DNA from: an uncultured Porphyromonadaceae bacterium
Lineage (GTDB): Bacteria; Bacteroidota; Bacteroidia; Bacteroidales; Muribaculaceae
Direction of reading: 5' to 3'
Length of the DNA stretch: 64,000 nucleotides
NCBI GenBank assembly: GCA_937901905.1
Contig: CALDIF010000033.1
Location: 1 to 64,000, forward strand
The position numbers and the translations under genes are program-made. The stretch's first letter is position 1. The number at the start of each line of letters is the position of its first letter. The notes under the pieces are model-generated. The model had not been told where the DNA came from, did not search any database, and saw only the letters and a program-made list of their open reading frames with translations. This document shows, piece by piece, positions 43,230-50,865 of this stretch.

Positions 43230-44309
43230 TTAACGTTGATGAATAATAATCATTGTGGCTCCGAAGCCGTATTCTTGGAAACTGGCATCTTGAACCTCGC
43301 AGTGTCCGTAGTGACGTTTCACTTCCTCGAGTATCGCACGTCGCAACACGCCCTCTCCCTTGCCGTGTATAAAGACAAGCCTGCGTCCCGGCTCGCCGAG
43401 GTAGTCGCGCATCGTCTCGTTGAACTTATCCAACTGGTAATTGAGTATGTCACCGTTAGACATACCTGTCGTGTTATCAAGCAGTTCGTGAATGTGCAGG
43501 TCAACGACTACAGGCTCGGCAAGCACCGGTTTCTTCTTGCGATGTCGTGGCGAGGTGGGCGCACTACGGCGGTTTTCACCGTTTAATGCCGCTTGAAGTT
43601 CACCACTGTCGATGGTGTACTTTGCCTCGGGACGGTCATTACGCGTAATTTCCACCGCGATAACAGGCACATCGTAGTAGCGGTGCTCTTGAAAACAATG
43701 CAGTTTGACGAATTTGTTAACATTAAGTCGCTTCTCCACCAAGGCGGGATTTTTAAGTTCGAAAGGCTTATCCTTCTTGAAAGCGATATATTGCACGGCG
43801 ATATGTGTCATGTCGTTAAGGTCGGCATGACCGAACTCCCCCATATCCACCTGTACATTAGGCTCAACCACACCATGCCAACGGACAGTCCATACCGGAT
43901 ATTCGTCACCGCGAGTGAGATAGGTGACATAAAGGAAGTAGTTGCTGTCGTTGGTGAGCGATGCGTAGAAAGTTGTTGTGTTGAGGTGCTTGAGTTCACG
44001 AGCCTCGTATGCCACAACAATATTAAGCACGTCACCGTCGGGAGTCTCAACGACAGGCAATGGCTCGGGTTTGGGAGCCGGTGCCGGCTTGGGTACATCG
44101 GGTTTGACAAACTGTCGCGGTGTCACCGGTCGTTCGTAACGAGCCGCCACCGCACCTGCCTGCCCCACCACGACAAGGTCTCGCTCAAGGGCGGGTCGTT
44201 CGAATCCATTGTCATCTTCAACATAGATGGTACGACCTTCAATGCGGCTGACGCGACCGCCGCCAACGTCGTCTATAAATCTCACAATATCGTCTATCTT
44301 GATATTCAT
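43230..44309 (-). CDS. DUF2027 and Smr domain protein
   Basis: A 359-residue cytoplasmic protein. The N-terminal part (about 1-70) looks like an SH3-type beta barrel (KIDDIVRFIDDVGGGRVSRI); a Pro-rich linker and the DUF2027 beta domain (about 90-220) follow. After a basic linker (RHRKKKP), the C-terminal Smr domain (about 270-359) has VDLHIHEL and IHGKGEGVLRRAI, the DLHG/HGKG nuclease motifs. Smr domains nick DNA or cleave RNA on collided ribosomes. The architecture is typical of Bacteroidota. The Smr motif DLHI has I where others have G. Confidence 0.9.
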   Translation of the reverse strand: MNIKIDDIVRFIDDVGGGRVSRIEGRTIYVEDDNGFERPALERDLVVVGQAGAVAARYERPVTPRQFVKPDVPKPAPAPKPEPLPVVETPDGDVLNIVVAYEARELKHLNTTTFYASLTNDSNYFLYVTYLTRGDEYPVWTVRWHGVVEPNVQVDMGEFGHADLNDMTHIAVQYIAFKKDKPFELKNPALVEKRLNVNKFVKLHCFQEHRYYDVPVIAVEITRNDRPEAKYTIDSGELQAALNGENRRSAPTSPRHRKKKPVLAEPVVVDLHIHELLDNTTGMSNGDILNYQLDKFNETMRDYLGEPGRRLVFIHGKGEGVLRRAILEEVKRHYGHCEVQDASFQEYGFGATMIIIHQR

Positions 44310-44448
44310 GGCTCTTGTTCTTGAAAGGAAAGTTCAGCCGAGTCAAACTTGGCGTGAACAATAATGTGCAAATTTAAAAAAAATAATTCAAAACTCGTTG
44401 ATGGTATATAGTGTTAACCGGCAAATACGACGTAAAAATGTATTATAA

Positions 44449-44480
44449 TTTGCCTGTTTAAACACTTTATTGTACTTTTG
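44449..44480 (+). promoter_or_regulatory. Promoter of nagB
   Basis: TTTG at 44449-44452, a 20-bp spacer and TACTTTTG at 44473-44480. It gives a leader of about 90 nt before ATG 44578. Confidence 0.75.
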
Positions 44481-44577
44481 CCGTCGCGTTCGAGTAGCGT
44501 CAGCCACACGAATTCTAATACTAACCTGCTTGTGCAACGACATTGACCGTGGCATGAGCATAAAAACACAATTTACA

Positions 44578-45369
44578 ATGAGATTGATTATTGAACCGGA
44601 CTATGTCCGCATGAGTGAGTGGGCAGCCCAACACGTTGCAGCCCGCATCAACGAGGCGAGACCCACCGCCGACAAACCTTTTGTATTGGGTTGTCCCACC
44701 GGCAGTTCACCCCTCGGCATGTATCGTCGCTTGATTGAACTCAACAAGCAGGGTGTCGTTTCATTCGAGAATGTGGTGACATTCAATATGGACGAATACG
44801 TAGGTCTGCCTGAAGAACACCCCGAGAGTTACCACTCGTTCATGTGGAACAACTTCTTTTCACACATTGACATTAAACCTGAGAATGTAAATATCCTCAA
44901 CGGCAACGCTGCCGACCTCGACAAGGAGTGTGCCGACTATGAGGAACGCATTGCTCGTGCCGGCGGCATTGATTTGTTCATGGGCGGTGTCGGTCCCGAC
45001 GGTCACATCGCGTTTAACGAGCCGGGGTCGAGTCTTGTTTCGCTCACGCGACAGAAGACTCTCACCACCGATACCATTATTGCGAATAGCCGATTTTTTG
45101 AGGGTGACGTGAACAAGGTGCCACGCACCGCACTCACCGTCGGTGTAGGTACTGTGATGGCGGCACGTGAAGTGATGATACTAGTCAACGGTCATGCTAA
45201 GGCTCGCGCCCTGCAAGCAGCCGTCGAGGGTGGCGTGTCACACATGTGTACCTTGAGTGCCCTGCAAATGCACCGCCACGCTATCATCGTTGCCGATGAG
45301 GCGGCCTGTGATGAACTTAAGGTCGGCACCTATCGCTACTTCAAGGATATTGAGGCGGCAAACCTATAA
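44578..45369 (+). CDS. nagB: Glucosamine-6-phosphate deaminase
   Basis: A 263-residue enzyme converting glucosamine-6-phosphate to fructose-6-phosphate and ammonia. Motifs: GCPTGSSPLGMY for phosphate, FNMDEYVGL (catalytic Asp), and GGVGPDGHIAFNEPGSS (Asp, His and Glu of the active site). The start at ATG 44578 (MRLIIEP) matches the family; the frame is open upstream to 44470, but that part overlaps the promoter. It is a single gene with its own promoter and terminator, and links amino-sugar use to glycolysis. Confidence 0.95.
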   Translation: MRLIIEPDYVRMSEWAAQHVAARINEARPTADKPFVLGCPTGSSPLGMYRRLIELNKQGVVSFENVVTFNMDEYVGLPEEHPESYHSFMWNNFFSHIDIKPENVNILNGNAADLDKECADYEERIARAGGIDLFMGGVGPDGHIAFNEPGSSLVSLTRQKTLTTDTIIANSRFFEGDVNKVPRTALTVGVGTVMAAREVMILVNGHAKARALQAAVEGGVSHMCTLSALQMHRHAIIVADEAACDELKVGTYRYFKDIEAANL

Positions 45370-45414
45370 ATTATCCACGTTCGCTGAACGGCATATTCCG
45401 ATATTAAAACCTGA

Positions 45415-45446
45415 AAAGGCTGCCCGCCACATGGCGGACAGCCTTT
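45415..45446. terminator. Bidirectional terminator of nagB and rpsU
   Basis: AAAGGCTGCCCGCC (45415-45428) pairs with GGCGGACAGCCTTT (45433-45446) with one mismatch and a 4-nt loop. A and T runs at the ends serve both converging genes. Confidence 0.88.
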
Positions 45447-45479
45447 AATATGTCGTTGTGAACGATAGCGGCAACGCAA

Positions 45480-45674
45480 TTAAATCTCCTCGCGAGTGCG
45501 CAACTGTTGCACGTAAACAGCCTTCATCATCTTCTTGCGGTTGATGACACTGGGCTTCTGGAATGCTTGACGGGCACGAAGTTGCTTAACGATACCGGTA
45601 CGCTCATATTTGCGTTTGAACTTCTTGAGGGCGCGCTCGATATTCTCACCCTCCTTAATAGGAACAATAATCAT
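45480..45674 (-). CDS. rpsU: 30S ribosomal protein bS21
   Basis: A 64-residue basic protein identical in layout to bS21 (MIIVPIKEGENIERALKKFK, then RKYERTGIVKQLRARQ). In Bacteroidota bS21, with bS18 and bS6, covers the 3' tail of 16S rRNA and hides the anti-Shine-Dalgarno, so its level affects how mRNAs start. No Shine-Dalgarno lies just before its ATG; instead a near-perfect one stands about 170 nt upstream in the long leader. The promoter is at 45903-45874 (minus). Confidence 0.95.
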   Translation of the reverse strand: MIIVPIKEGENIERALKKFKRKYERTGIVKQLRARQAFQKPSVINRKKMMKAVYVQQLRTREEI

Positions 45675-45866
45675 AATTTTTAGTGAAAATAATAGTGTAT
45701 TTGTTAATATTCAATTGGAGTAGTCATGCTTGTCGCCGTCACAAGACGCGCCCTTTATAACAAGGTCGCTTCTCGTCGGCAAAGGCGCATAACAAGCCTT
45801 AACCGGTTGATAATATGCATTTTAGACACTTAGTTTGCTGTCGGTTATCAACCTCCTTTCGATGAT
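45675..45866 (-). promoter_or_regulatory. Long structured rpsU leader with isolated Shine-Dalgarno
   Basis: On the minus strand the leader starts near 45866 and reaches ATG 45674, about 190 nt. GAAAGGAGGT at 45860-45851 is complementary to ten bases of the 16S 3' end. GGTTGATAA (45853-45845), overlapping that site, can pair with TTATCAACC (45813-45805), a 9-bp stem with a 31-nt loop. A second possible stem joins GCGCCTTT (45788-45781) with AAAGGGCGC (45756-45748). A layout of this kind suggests regulation by free anti-SD or by ribosomes lacking bS21. Structure and role are inferred. Confidence 0.6.
45755..45820 (-). CDS. Possible upstream short ORF in the rpsU leader
   Basis: ATG 45820 opens a 21-codon frame (MHIINRLRLVMRLCRREATLL) ending in TAA at 45757-45755. 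The ATG lies in the loop of the hairpin formed by the leader, about 31 nt from the isolated GGAGG, too far for normal initiation. It may be chance; listed because of its position. Confidence 0.2.
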   Translation of the reverse strand: MHIINRLRLVMRLCRREATLL

Positions 45867-45873
45867 TTGGGTG

Positions 45874-45903
45874 CAAAGGTACAAAATTTCGTGTGAATTA
45901 CAA
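45874..45903 (-). promoter_or_regulatory. Promoter of rpsU
   Basis: On the minus strand, GTTG with TTG at 45903-45901, a 19-bp spacer and TACCTTTG at 45881-45874. Confidence 0.7.
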
Positions 45904-45981
45904 CACCTTGCGACACGATTTTTCAGATTGGATTTTACAAATCAACCCACGATGGTGACGCTAACACAACCGCTTTATCAC

Positions 45982-47427
45982 TTAGCCGAAGGCGAGTGGC
46001 GAGACGATGCCGAATGAGATAATAACAACCGTCATGAACACAGCCGGCACCACAGTGAGCCACCACGCCCTACCGCCTCGACGATATAAATAGACTGTCG
46101 CTGTCCACAGTGCTATAGTGGCAAGTGCTTGGTTGCTCCACCCGAAGTATTGCCACAAGGTATTAAATCCGTTAGGATTACCCACTTGCCACACTAACAG
46201 GACAATAGCGGCAATGAACATCGGTAAGGCAACTACCAGACGCTTGACAATGGGGCGTTGCTCAATGTGCAATGCCTCTGCAATGATGAGGCGGGCACTG
46301 CGAAATGCCGTGTCGCCACTGGTAATAGGCGCAGCGACTACACCCAACACAGCAAGCACGCCACCCACGATACCGAGCCAACCGGTGCACACTGCCTTAA
46401 CAACAGCCGGTGCCGTGAAGTATTGTATCAAAGTCTTACCTCCGGGCTGACTCGCCTGCGTCATGAAATCGTTGACCACATCGGCACCGACGACCTCACG
46501 CCAACCGCCGTAATAAAAGAACCACATCGCCACGCTCGCCCACACGAGGGCCACAACACCCTCGGTAATCATCGCGCCGTAAAATACAGGGCGACCCAAG
46601 CGCTCACTTGTCAAGCAACGCGCCATAATAGGACTTTGAGTGGCATGAAAACCGCTGATTGCACCGCAGGCGATAGTGATGAACAAGCAGGGGAACAAAG
46701 GATTGGCTCGCACGTAGTCAACCACACCGAGCAGGTCGGTGCCGTCGGGTGTGCGTTGCGTTCCGGTCCACTGTGAGAGGTCACCGATGTTCCACAATTC
46801 GGGTAATGCAGGCGACTTGATTAACAACGCTATCATCAATCCGGCAGCCATGAACAACAACGACAGGGCAAACACCGGATATATCTTGCCTATCACCTTG
46901 TCTACAGGCAACAAAGTAGCGATAACATAGTAGCCGAAGATTACCCCTATCCACAACAACGTGCTGCCGCCGAAGCCGTGCAAAATCAGTGCGGGACTGT
47001 AAACAAACACCACACCGACAAGCATGAGCAAAACAACGCAAAAGAACAACATCACGCTGCGCATGGTGCTACCCAAATACTCGCCGACCAAGGTGGGCAC
47101 TCCGGCTCCGGCATGGCGCATCGACATCATGCCACACATGTAGTCATGCACCGCACCGGCAAAGATACTACCCAACACAATCCACAAGTAAGCCGCCGGA
47201 CCGAACCATGCACCCATGATGGCACCGAAAATAGGTCCCGTGCCGGCAATGTTGAGGAATTGTACCATGAACACACGCCACCACGGCATTGCTACATAGT
47301 CAACGCCGTCGTTCAGCGACACTGCCGGTGTGACACGGTCATCGGGACCGAAGGCGCGGTCAACCACGCGACCGTAGATGAAATAGCCGGCGATTAAAGC
47401 CAGTAGTGAAAGAATGAATGAAATCAT
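45982..47427 (-). CDS. CstA-family carbon starvation transporter
   Basis: A 481-residue inner-membrane protein with about twelve hydrophobic segments, of the CstA family. The N-terminal RVVDRAFGPDDRVTPA, FLNIAGTGPIFGAIMGA and GAVHDYMCGMMSMRHAG are family hallmarks. It is shorter than E. coli CstA (about 700 residues), as usual in Bacteroidota. CstA proteins import peptides or pyruvate at low carbon; which applies is not known. The SpoU methyltransferase gene lies 71 bp upstream on the same strand. Confidence 0.92.
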   Translation of the reverse strand: MISFILSLLALIAGYFIYGRVVDRAFGPDDRVTPAVSLNDGVDYVAMPWWRVFMVQFLNIAGTGPIFGAIMGAWFGPAAYLWIVLGSIFAGAVHDYMCGMMSMRHAGAGVPTLVGEYLGSTMRSVMLFFCVVLLMLVGVVFVYSPALILHGFGGSTLLWIGVIFGYYVIATLLPVDKVIGKIYPVFALSLLFMAAGLMIALLIKSPALPELWNIGDLSQWTGTQRTPDGTDLLGVVDYVRANPLFPCLFITIACGAISGFHATQSPIMARCLTSERLGRPVFYGAMITEGVVALVWASVAMWFFYYGGWREVVGADVVNDFMTQASQPGGKTLIQYFTAPAVVKAVCTGWLGIVGGVLAVLGVVAAPITSGDTAFRSARLIIAEALHIEQRPIVKRLVVALPMFIAAIVLLVWQVGNPNGFNTLWQYFGWSNQALATIALWTATVYLYRRGGRAWWLTVVPAVFMTVVIISFGIVSPLAFG

Positions 47428-47498
47428 TGTTACTATATTGTTACTATACCTTCATTTAATACAATTCTTGTTGCCACTCGACAATTGGTGTCAACAGG

Positions 47499-48041
47499 CT
47501 ATGCCTCGTTCGTTACAATAGGACGTGTCGCGAAGTGCCACATCACAATTGCAGCCGTACAAGCAACGTTGAGAGAGTGTTTTACCCCACGTTGCGGCAA
47601 CTCAAGGCACACGTCGGCAATGTCAACAGCCGCCTGGTTAACGCCCTTGACCTCGTTGCCGAGCACGAGAGCATAACGCCGCCCGTCGGCTACATCAAAC
47701 CGCTCAAGGCTCACGCTGCCGTGAACCTGTTCAACGGCACAAATCGTGTAACCGTGCTCGCGCAACATCTCAATAGCATCGGTCGCCGACGCGTGTCGGC
47801 TCCACTCGACGGCGTCCTCGGCACCGAGTGCCGTTTTGTGGATTTCGGGGCGCGGCGGAGTCGGGGTGATACCACACAAGCAGATGTGCTCAATGCCCAT
47901 AGCATCGGCCGTGCGGAAAATCGAGCCGACGTTCATCTCACTGCGCACGTCGTCAAGTACAAGCGTCACGGGCAACTTGCTTGCCACTCGTGATTGTTCC
48001 ACCGTCAAACGGTGCAATTCCACCATCGTCTTTTTCTTCAT
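47499..48041 (-). CDS. TrmH/SpoU family RNA 2'-O-methyltransferase
   Basis: A 180-residue SPOUT methyltransferase with the trefoil-knot motifs: NVGSIFRTADAMG (motif 1), LVLGNEVKGV (motif 2) and LPQRGVKHSLNVACTAAI (motif 3). It methylates a ribose in tRNA or rRNA with SAM. It is a minimal form without an N-terminal RNA-binding domain, similar to TrmH or TrmL in size; the target cannot be assigned. Its ATG overlaps the lpxB stop (ATGA), so it is translated from the same mRNA. Confidence 0.9.
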   Translation of the reverse strand: MKKKTMVELHRLTVEQSRVASKLPVTLVLDDVRSEMNVGSIFRTADAMGIEHICLCGITPTPPRPEIHKTALGAEDAVEWSRHASATDAIEMLREHGYTICAVEQVHGSVSLERFDVADGRRYALVLGNEVKGVNQAAVDIADVCLELPQRGVKHSLNVACTAAIVMWHFATRPIVTNEA

Positions 48042-49180
48042 TGCCCGACAAGTGAGTTGATGATTAATTGTGCTGCAGTTGCCGATGCATCGGCTGTGGT
48101 GAGTCGTTCGGCTACAACCTCATAGCCCTTGAGTTGTGCGTCACGCTCGGCAGTATCGCCCAACAATCGGTTGAGGTGAGCGTATATACTGTCAACGGTG
48201 CACAAGTGCATGAGCAACTCGGGTATCACGGGAGCATCGGCAATCAAGTTAGGCAGTGTGACATATTTACCGCTCAAAATCTTACTGTAAAACCAATAGA
48301 CCAGCCGGCTTCCGTCCATGCGATAACATGCTACCTGCGGTGTTCCCAACAATGCGGTTTCTAATGTGGCAGTGCCACTGGTAACGAGTGCAACTCTCGC
48401 ATGATGAATGAGTTGCATCGTACAATCGCGCAGCACAGGCACCTTCATGCCACATCGTTGCATTACAGCCTCATACACGTCGTCGTCAATGCCGGGAGCG
48501 GCAGCCACAGCAACAGTACATTCGTCGTGACGCAGAGCCGCTTCGAGCATCAGCGGCAAGTTGTCGTTAATCTCCTTGCGACGGCTGCCCGGCACCGCAG
48601 CAATTAGCGGTAACGAGGAGTCAAGGCCATACTGCTCCATAAAGGCATCGCGAGGCAGGAAAGACTCAAGCATTGACGCTATTTCGTTGACTGTGGGATT
48701 ACCCACATAAGTCGCCGTGAAATCGTGATTGCGATAAAATTGCGGTTCGAACGGCAAAATGCAATACATTGCTGTTACATATCGCTTGATGTCGCGGACT
48801 CGCCACTGCTTCCACACCCACACTTTGGGTGAGATAAAGTAATGGACAGGAATGTCACGGTTTGCGGCATGCTTGGCTATCTTGAGGTTAAACGACGGAT
48901 AATCGACAAGCACGACCGCATCGGGCTTCCACGTGTCAATTTCACGCTTGGCAGTCTTCATGAAACCCATTATGGCGGGCAGGTGTTTTGCCACCTCGAC
49001 AAAACCCATATACGCCATGTCCCGATAATGCACAAGCGGAGCCTCACCTGCCGCCGTAGCCATCAGGTCACCACCAAAAAAACGGAACTGAGCCTGGCGG
49101 TCGCGCTCGCGCAAAGCCGTTATCAGGTGCGAAGCGTGCAAGTCACCACTCGCCTCACCGGCTATAATAAAGAACTTCAT
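48038..49180 (-). CDS. lpxB: Lipid-A-disaccharide synthase
   Basis: A 380-residue GT19 glycosyltransferase that joins UDP-diacylglucosamine and lipid X into the lipid A disaccharide at the inner membrane. Motifs: IIAGEASGDLHA at the N-terminus, VDYPSFNLKIAK, VPGSRRKEI and SGTATLETALLG, all typical of LpxB. It overlaps the methyltransferase gene by four bases and lies 21 bp after rsmH, giving an rsmH-lpxB-SpoU gene set. Other lpx genes are not in the window. Confidence 0.95.
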   Translation of the reverse strand: MKFFIIAGEASGDLHASHLITALRERDRQAQFRFFGGDLMATAAGEAPLVHYRDMAYMGFVEVAKHLPAIMGFMKTAKREIDTWKPDAVVLVDYPSFNLKIAKHAANRDIPVHYFISPKVWVWKQWRVRDIKRYVTAMYCILPFEPQFYRNHDFTATYVGNPTVNEIASMLESFLPRDAFMEQYGLDSSLPLIAAVPGSRRKEINDNLPLMLEAALRHDECTVAVAAAPGIDDDVYEAVMQRCGMKVPVLRDCTMQLIHHARVALVTSGTATLETALLGTPQVACYRMDGSRLVYWFYSKILSGKYVTLPNLIADAPVIPELLMHLCTVDSIYAHLNRLLGDTAERDAQLKGYEVVAERLTTADASATAAQLIINSLVGQ

Positions 49181-49201
49181 AATTACAACTCAATCAAATA
49201 A

Positions 49202-50110
49202 TTACACACGTTCGGCAATACGCAACTTGGCACTGCGCGAACGAGGATTGCTCGCAATTTCATCATCATCGGGCACAATAACCTTATTGTTGACGGCTCG
49301 CAACGGGCTGTTTACCCGCCCGTAGAAATCCTTGTCAAGAATACCCTCAACATTGCCCGAGCGAATAAAGTTCTTGACCATGCGGTCTTCAAGCGAATGA
49401 TAGGTAAGCACGGCAAGGCGACCGCCCGGCTTGAGCACGGCAAGCGACGCATCGAGCAAGCGACGCAGTGACACCAATTCCCCGTTCACTTCAATTCTGA
49501 GAGCCTGAAACACTTGCGCCAATTCTTTCTTCTCGGCACCGGGCTTGATAAATGGCTTAACGACCGCGATGAGGTCGCCTGTGGTGAGCAAAGGTCGAGT
49601 TGCCCGCGCCTTGACTATTGCCGTTGCCATGCGCCGTGCTTGCCGCAACTCACCGTAAAGGAATAGCACGTCGGCAAGCCGCGACTCGTCAATCGTCGCC
49701 AACAATGTTGCAGCCGACACTGCCGAAGATCGGTTCATGCGCATGTCAAGCGCGCTGTCCTGTCTGAACGAGAAACCTCGCTCGGGGTCATCAAAGTGAT
49801 GGAATGACACACCCAAGTCGGCAACGATGCCATCAACCTTGTCAACACCATGGTAACGCATGAAATTGCCGAGATAGGCAAAGTTGGAATGAATAAACGT
49901 AAAGCGCGAATCATCAATAGCGTTGGCATAAGCGTCAATGTCACGATCCATACCGTAGAGTCGCCCGTGTTCGCCCAACTTCTCAATAATGGCACGAGAG
50001 TGCCCCCCTCCGCCAAAGGTCACGTCAACATAAATGCCGTCCGGCTTAATTGCCAAGCCGTCGACCGTGGCTTGAAGCAATGCCGGCACATGATATGGGA
50101 TTGAATTCAT
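49202..50110 (-). CDS. rsmH: 16S rRNA m4C1402 methyltransferase
   Basis: A 302-residue SAM-dependent methyltransferase acting on C1402 of 16S rRNA. Motifs: HVPALLQATVDGL, DVTFGGGGHSRAI (SAM site), GIVADLGVSFHHFD, ERGFSFRQDSALDMRM, and LTYHSLEDRMVKNF. Normally rsmH follows mraZ and opens the dcw cluster (ftsL, ftsI, mur genes). Here folA is divergent upstream and lpxB follows, so it stands outside that cluster. The promoter is at 50160-50130 on the minus strand. Confidence 0.95.
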   Translation of the reverse strand: MNSIPYHVPALLQATVDGLAIKPDGIYVDVTFGGGGHSRAIIEKLGEHGRLYGMDRDIDAYANAIDDSRFTFIHSNFAYLGNFMRYHGVDKVDGIVADLGVSFHHFDDPERGFSFRQDSALDMRMNRSSAVSAATLLATIDESRLADVLFLYGELRQARRMATAIVKARATRPLLTTGDLIAVVKPFIKPGAEKKELAQVFQALRIEVNGELVSLRRLLDASLAVLKPGGRLAVLTYHSLEDRMVKNFIRSGNVEGILDKDFYGRVNSPLRAVNNKVIVPDDDEIASNPRSRSAKLRIAERV

Positions 50111-50129
50111 AAAGTCCGATTATTTTCCG

Positions 50130-50160
50130 CAAAGTTACGAAACAAAATTTGCTTCACAAA
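50130..50160 (-). promoter_or_regulatory. Promoter of rsmH
   Basis: On the minus strand TTTG (50160-50157), a 19-bp spacer and TAACTTTG (50137-50130), 19 bp before ATG 50110. It is interleaved with the folA promoter on the other strand. Confidence 0.75.
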
Positions 50161-50179
50161 GTTTGATTTAATAACTTTG
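50148..50179 (+). promoter_or_regulatory. Promoter of folA
   Basis: TTTG at 50148-50151, a 20-bp spacer and TAACTTTG at 50172-50179. ATG 50190 is only 10 bp downstream, so the mRNA has almost no leader. Confidence 0.75.
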
Positions 50180-50189
50180 CAAATGTATT

Positions 50190-50696
50190 ATGGAAACATC
50201 AAACAAGCACGTCGAAATTATCGTTGCTGTCGACAACCGGTGGGCAATCGGTGCTGACGGCAATTTGTTGTATCGCTTGAGTGCCGATATGCGCCACTTC
50301 AAGTCACTCACCATGGGACACACCGTCGTAATGGGACGACGCACATTCGAGTCACTGCCTCACGGACCTCTCGCCGGTCGACAAAATATCGTCTTAACAC
50401 GCGATCGCGATTATCTCCCGGGATATACAGACGTTGTCGTCGCACACACTCTTGAACAGGCTCTAAGGCTCGCCGAGATGCCGTCACCGATAATGATAAT
50501 CGGCGGAGCGCAAATATACAAGATTGCGATGAATTACGCCGAAACATTACACATCACAATGATACATCATGCTTTCGCCGATGCCGACGTGTGGTTTCCG
50601 ACACCCCTTGCGACACGGTGGACGATAGTCGCTTGTGAAGCACATCGTGATGAAGCGGAGTACGACTTCGACTTCGTGACCTACAAACGTCTTTGA
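50190..50696 (+). CDS. folA: Dihydrofolate reductase
   Basis: A 168-residue enzyme reducing dihydrofolate with NADPH. Family features: IIVAVDNRWAIGADGNLLY, the catalytic acid in SADMRHFK, VVMGRRTFESLP, NIVLTRD and IIGGAQIYK. The usual thymidylate synthase partner is not next to it. Length is normal for a chromosomal bacterial enzyme. It has its own promoter, with a very short leader. Confidence 0.95.
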   Translation: METSNKHVEIIVAVDNRWAIGADGNLLYRLSADMRHFKSLTMGHTVVMGRRTFESLPHGPLAGRQNIVLTRDRDYLPGYTDVVVAHTLEQALRLAEMPSPIMIIGGAQIYKIAMNYAETLHITMIHHAFADADVWFPTPLATRWTIVACEAHRDEAEYDFDFVTYKRL

Positions 50697-50783
50697 GTCA
50701 CCATTGCACCGTTTTTCAATAAACCGATAGGCCTGACGGTCCACTTCATTGGATTTTTGACTTGAAAAGCGGGAAAAAAGTTG

Positions 50784-50791
50784 TAATTTTG
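50784..50791 (+). promoter_or_regulatory. -7 element of alaS
   Basis: TAATTTTG, 74 bp before ATG 50866. A TTTG at 50756-50759 is 24 bp upstream, longer than usual. Confidence 0.55.
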
Positions 50792-50865
50792 CAAGTTGTA
50801 ACGGCGAGATGATGTTATCATGTCGCCTCGTTGGTTGTGCAAACATATAAAACACTTATTATAAC

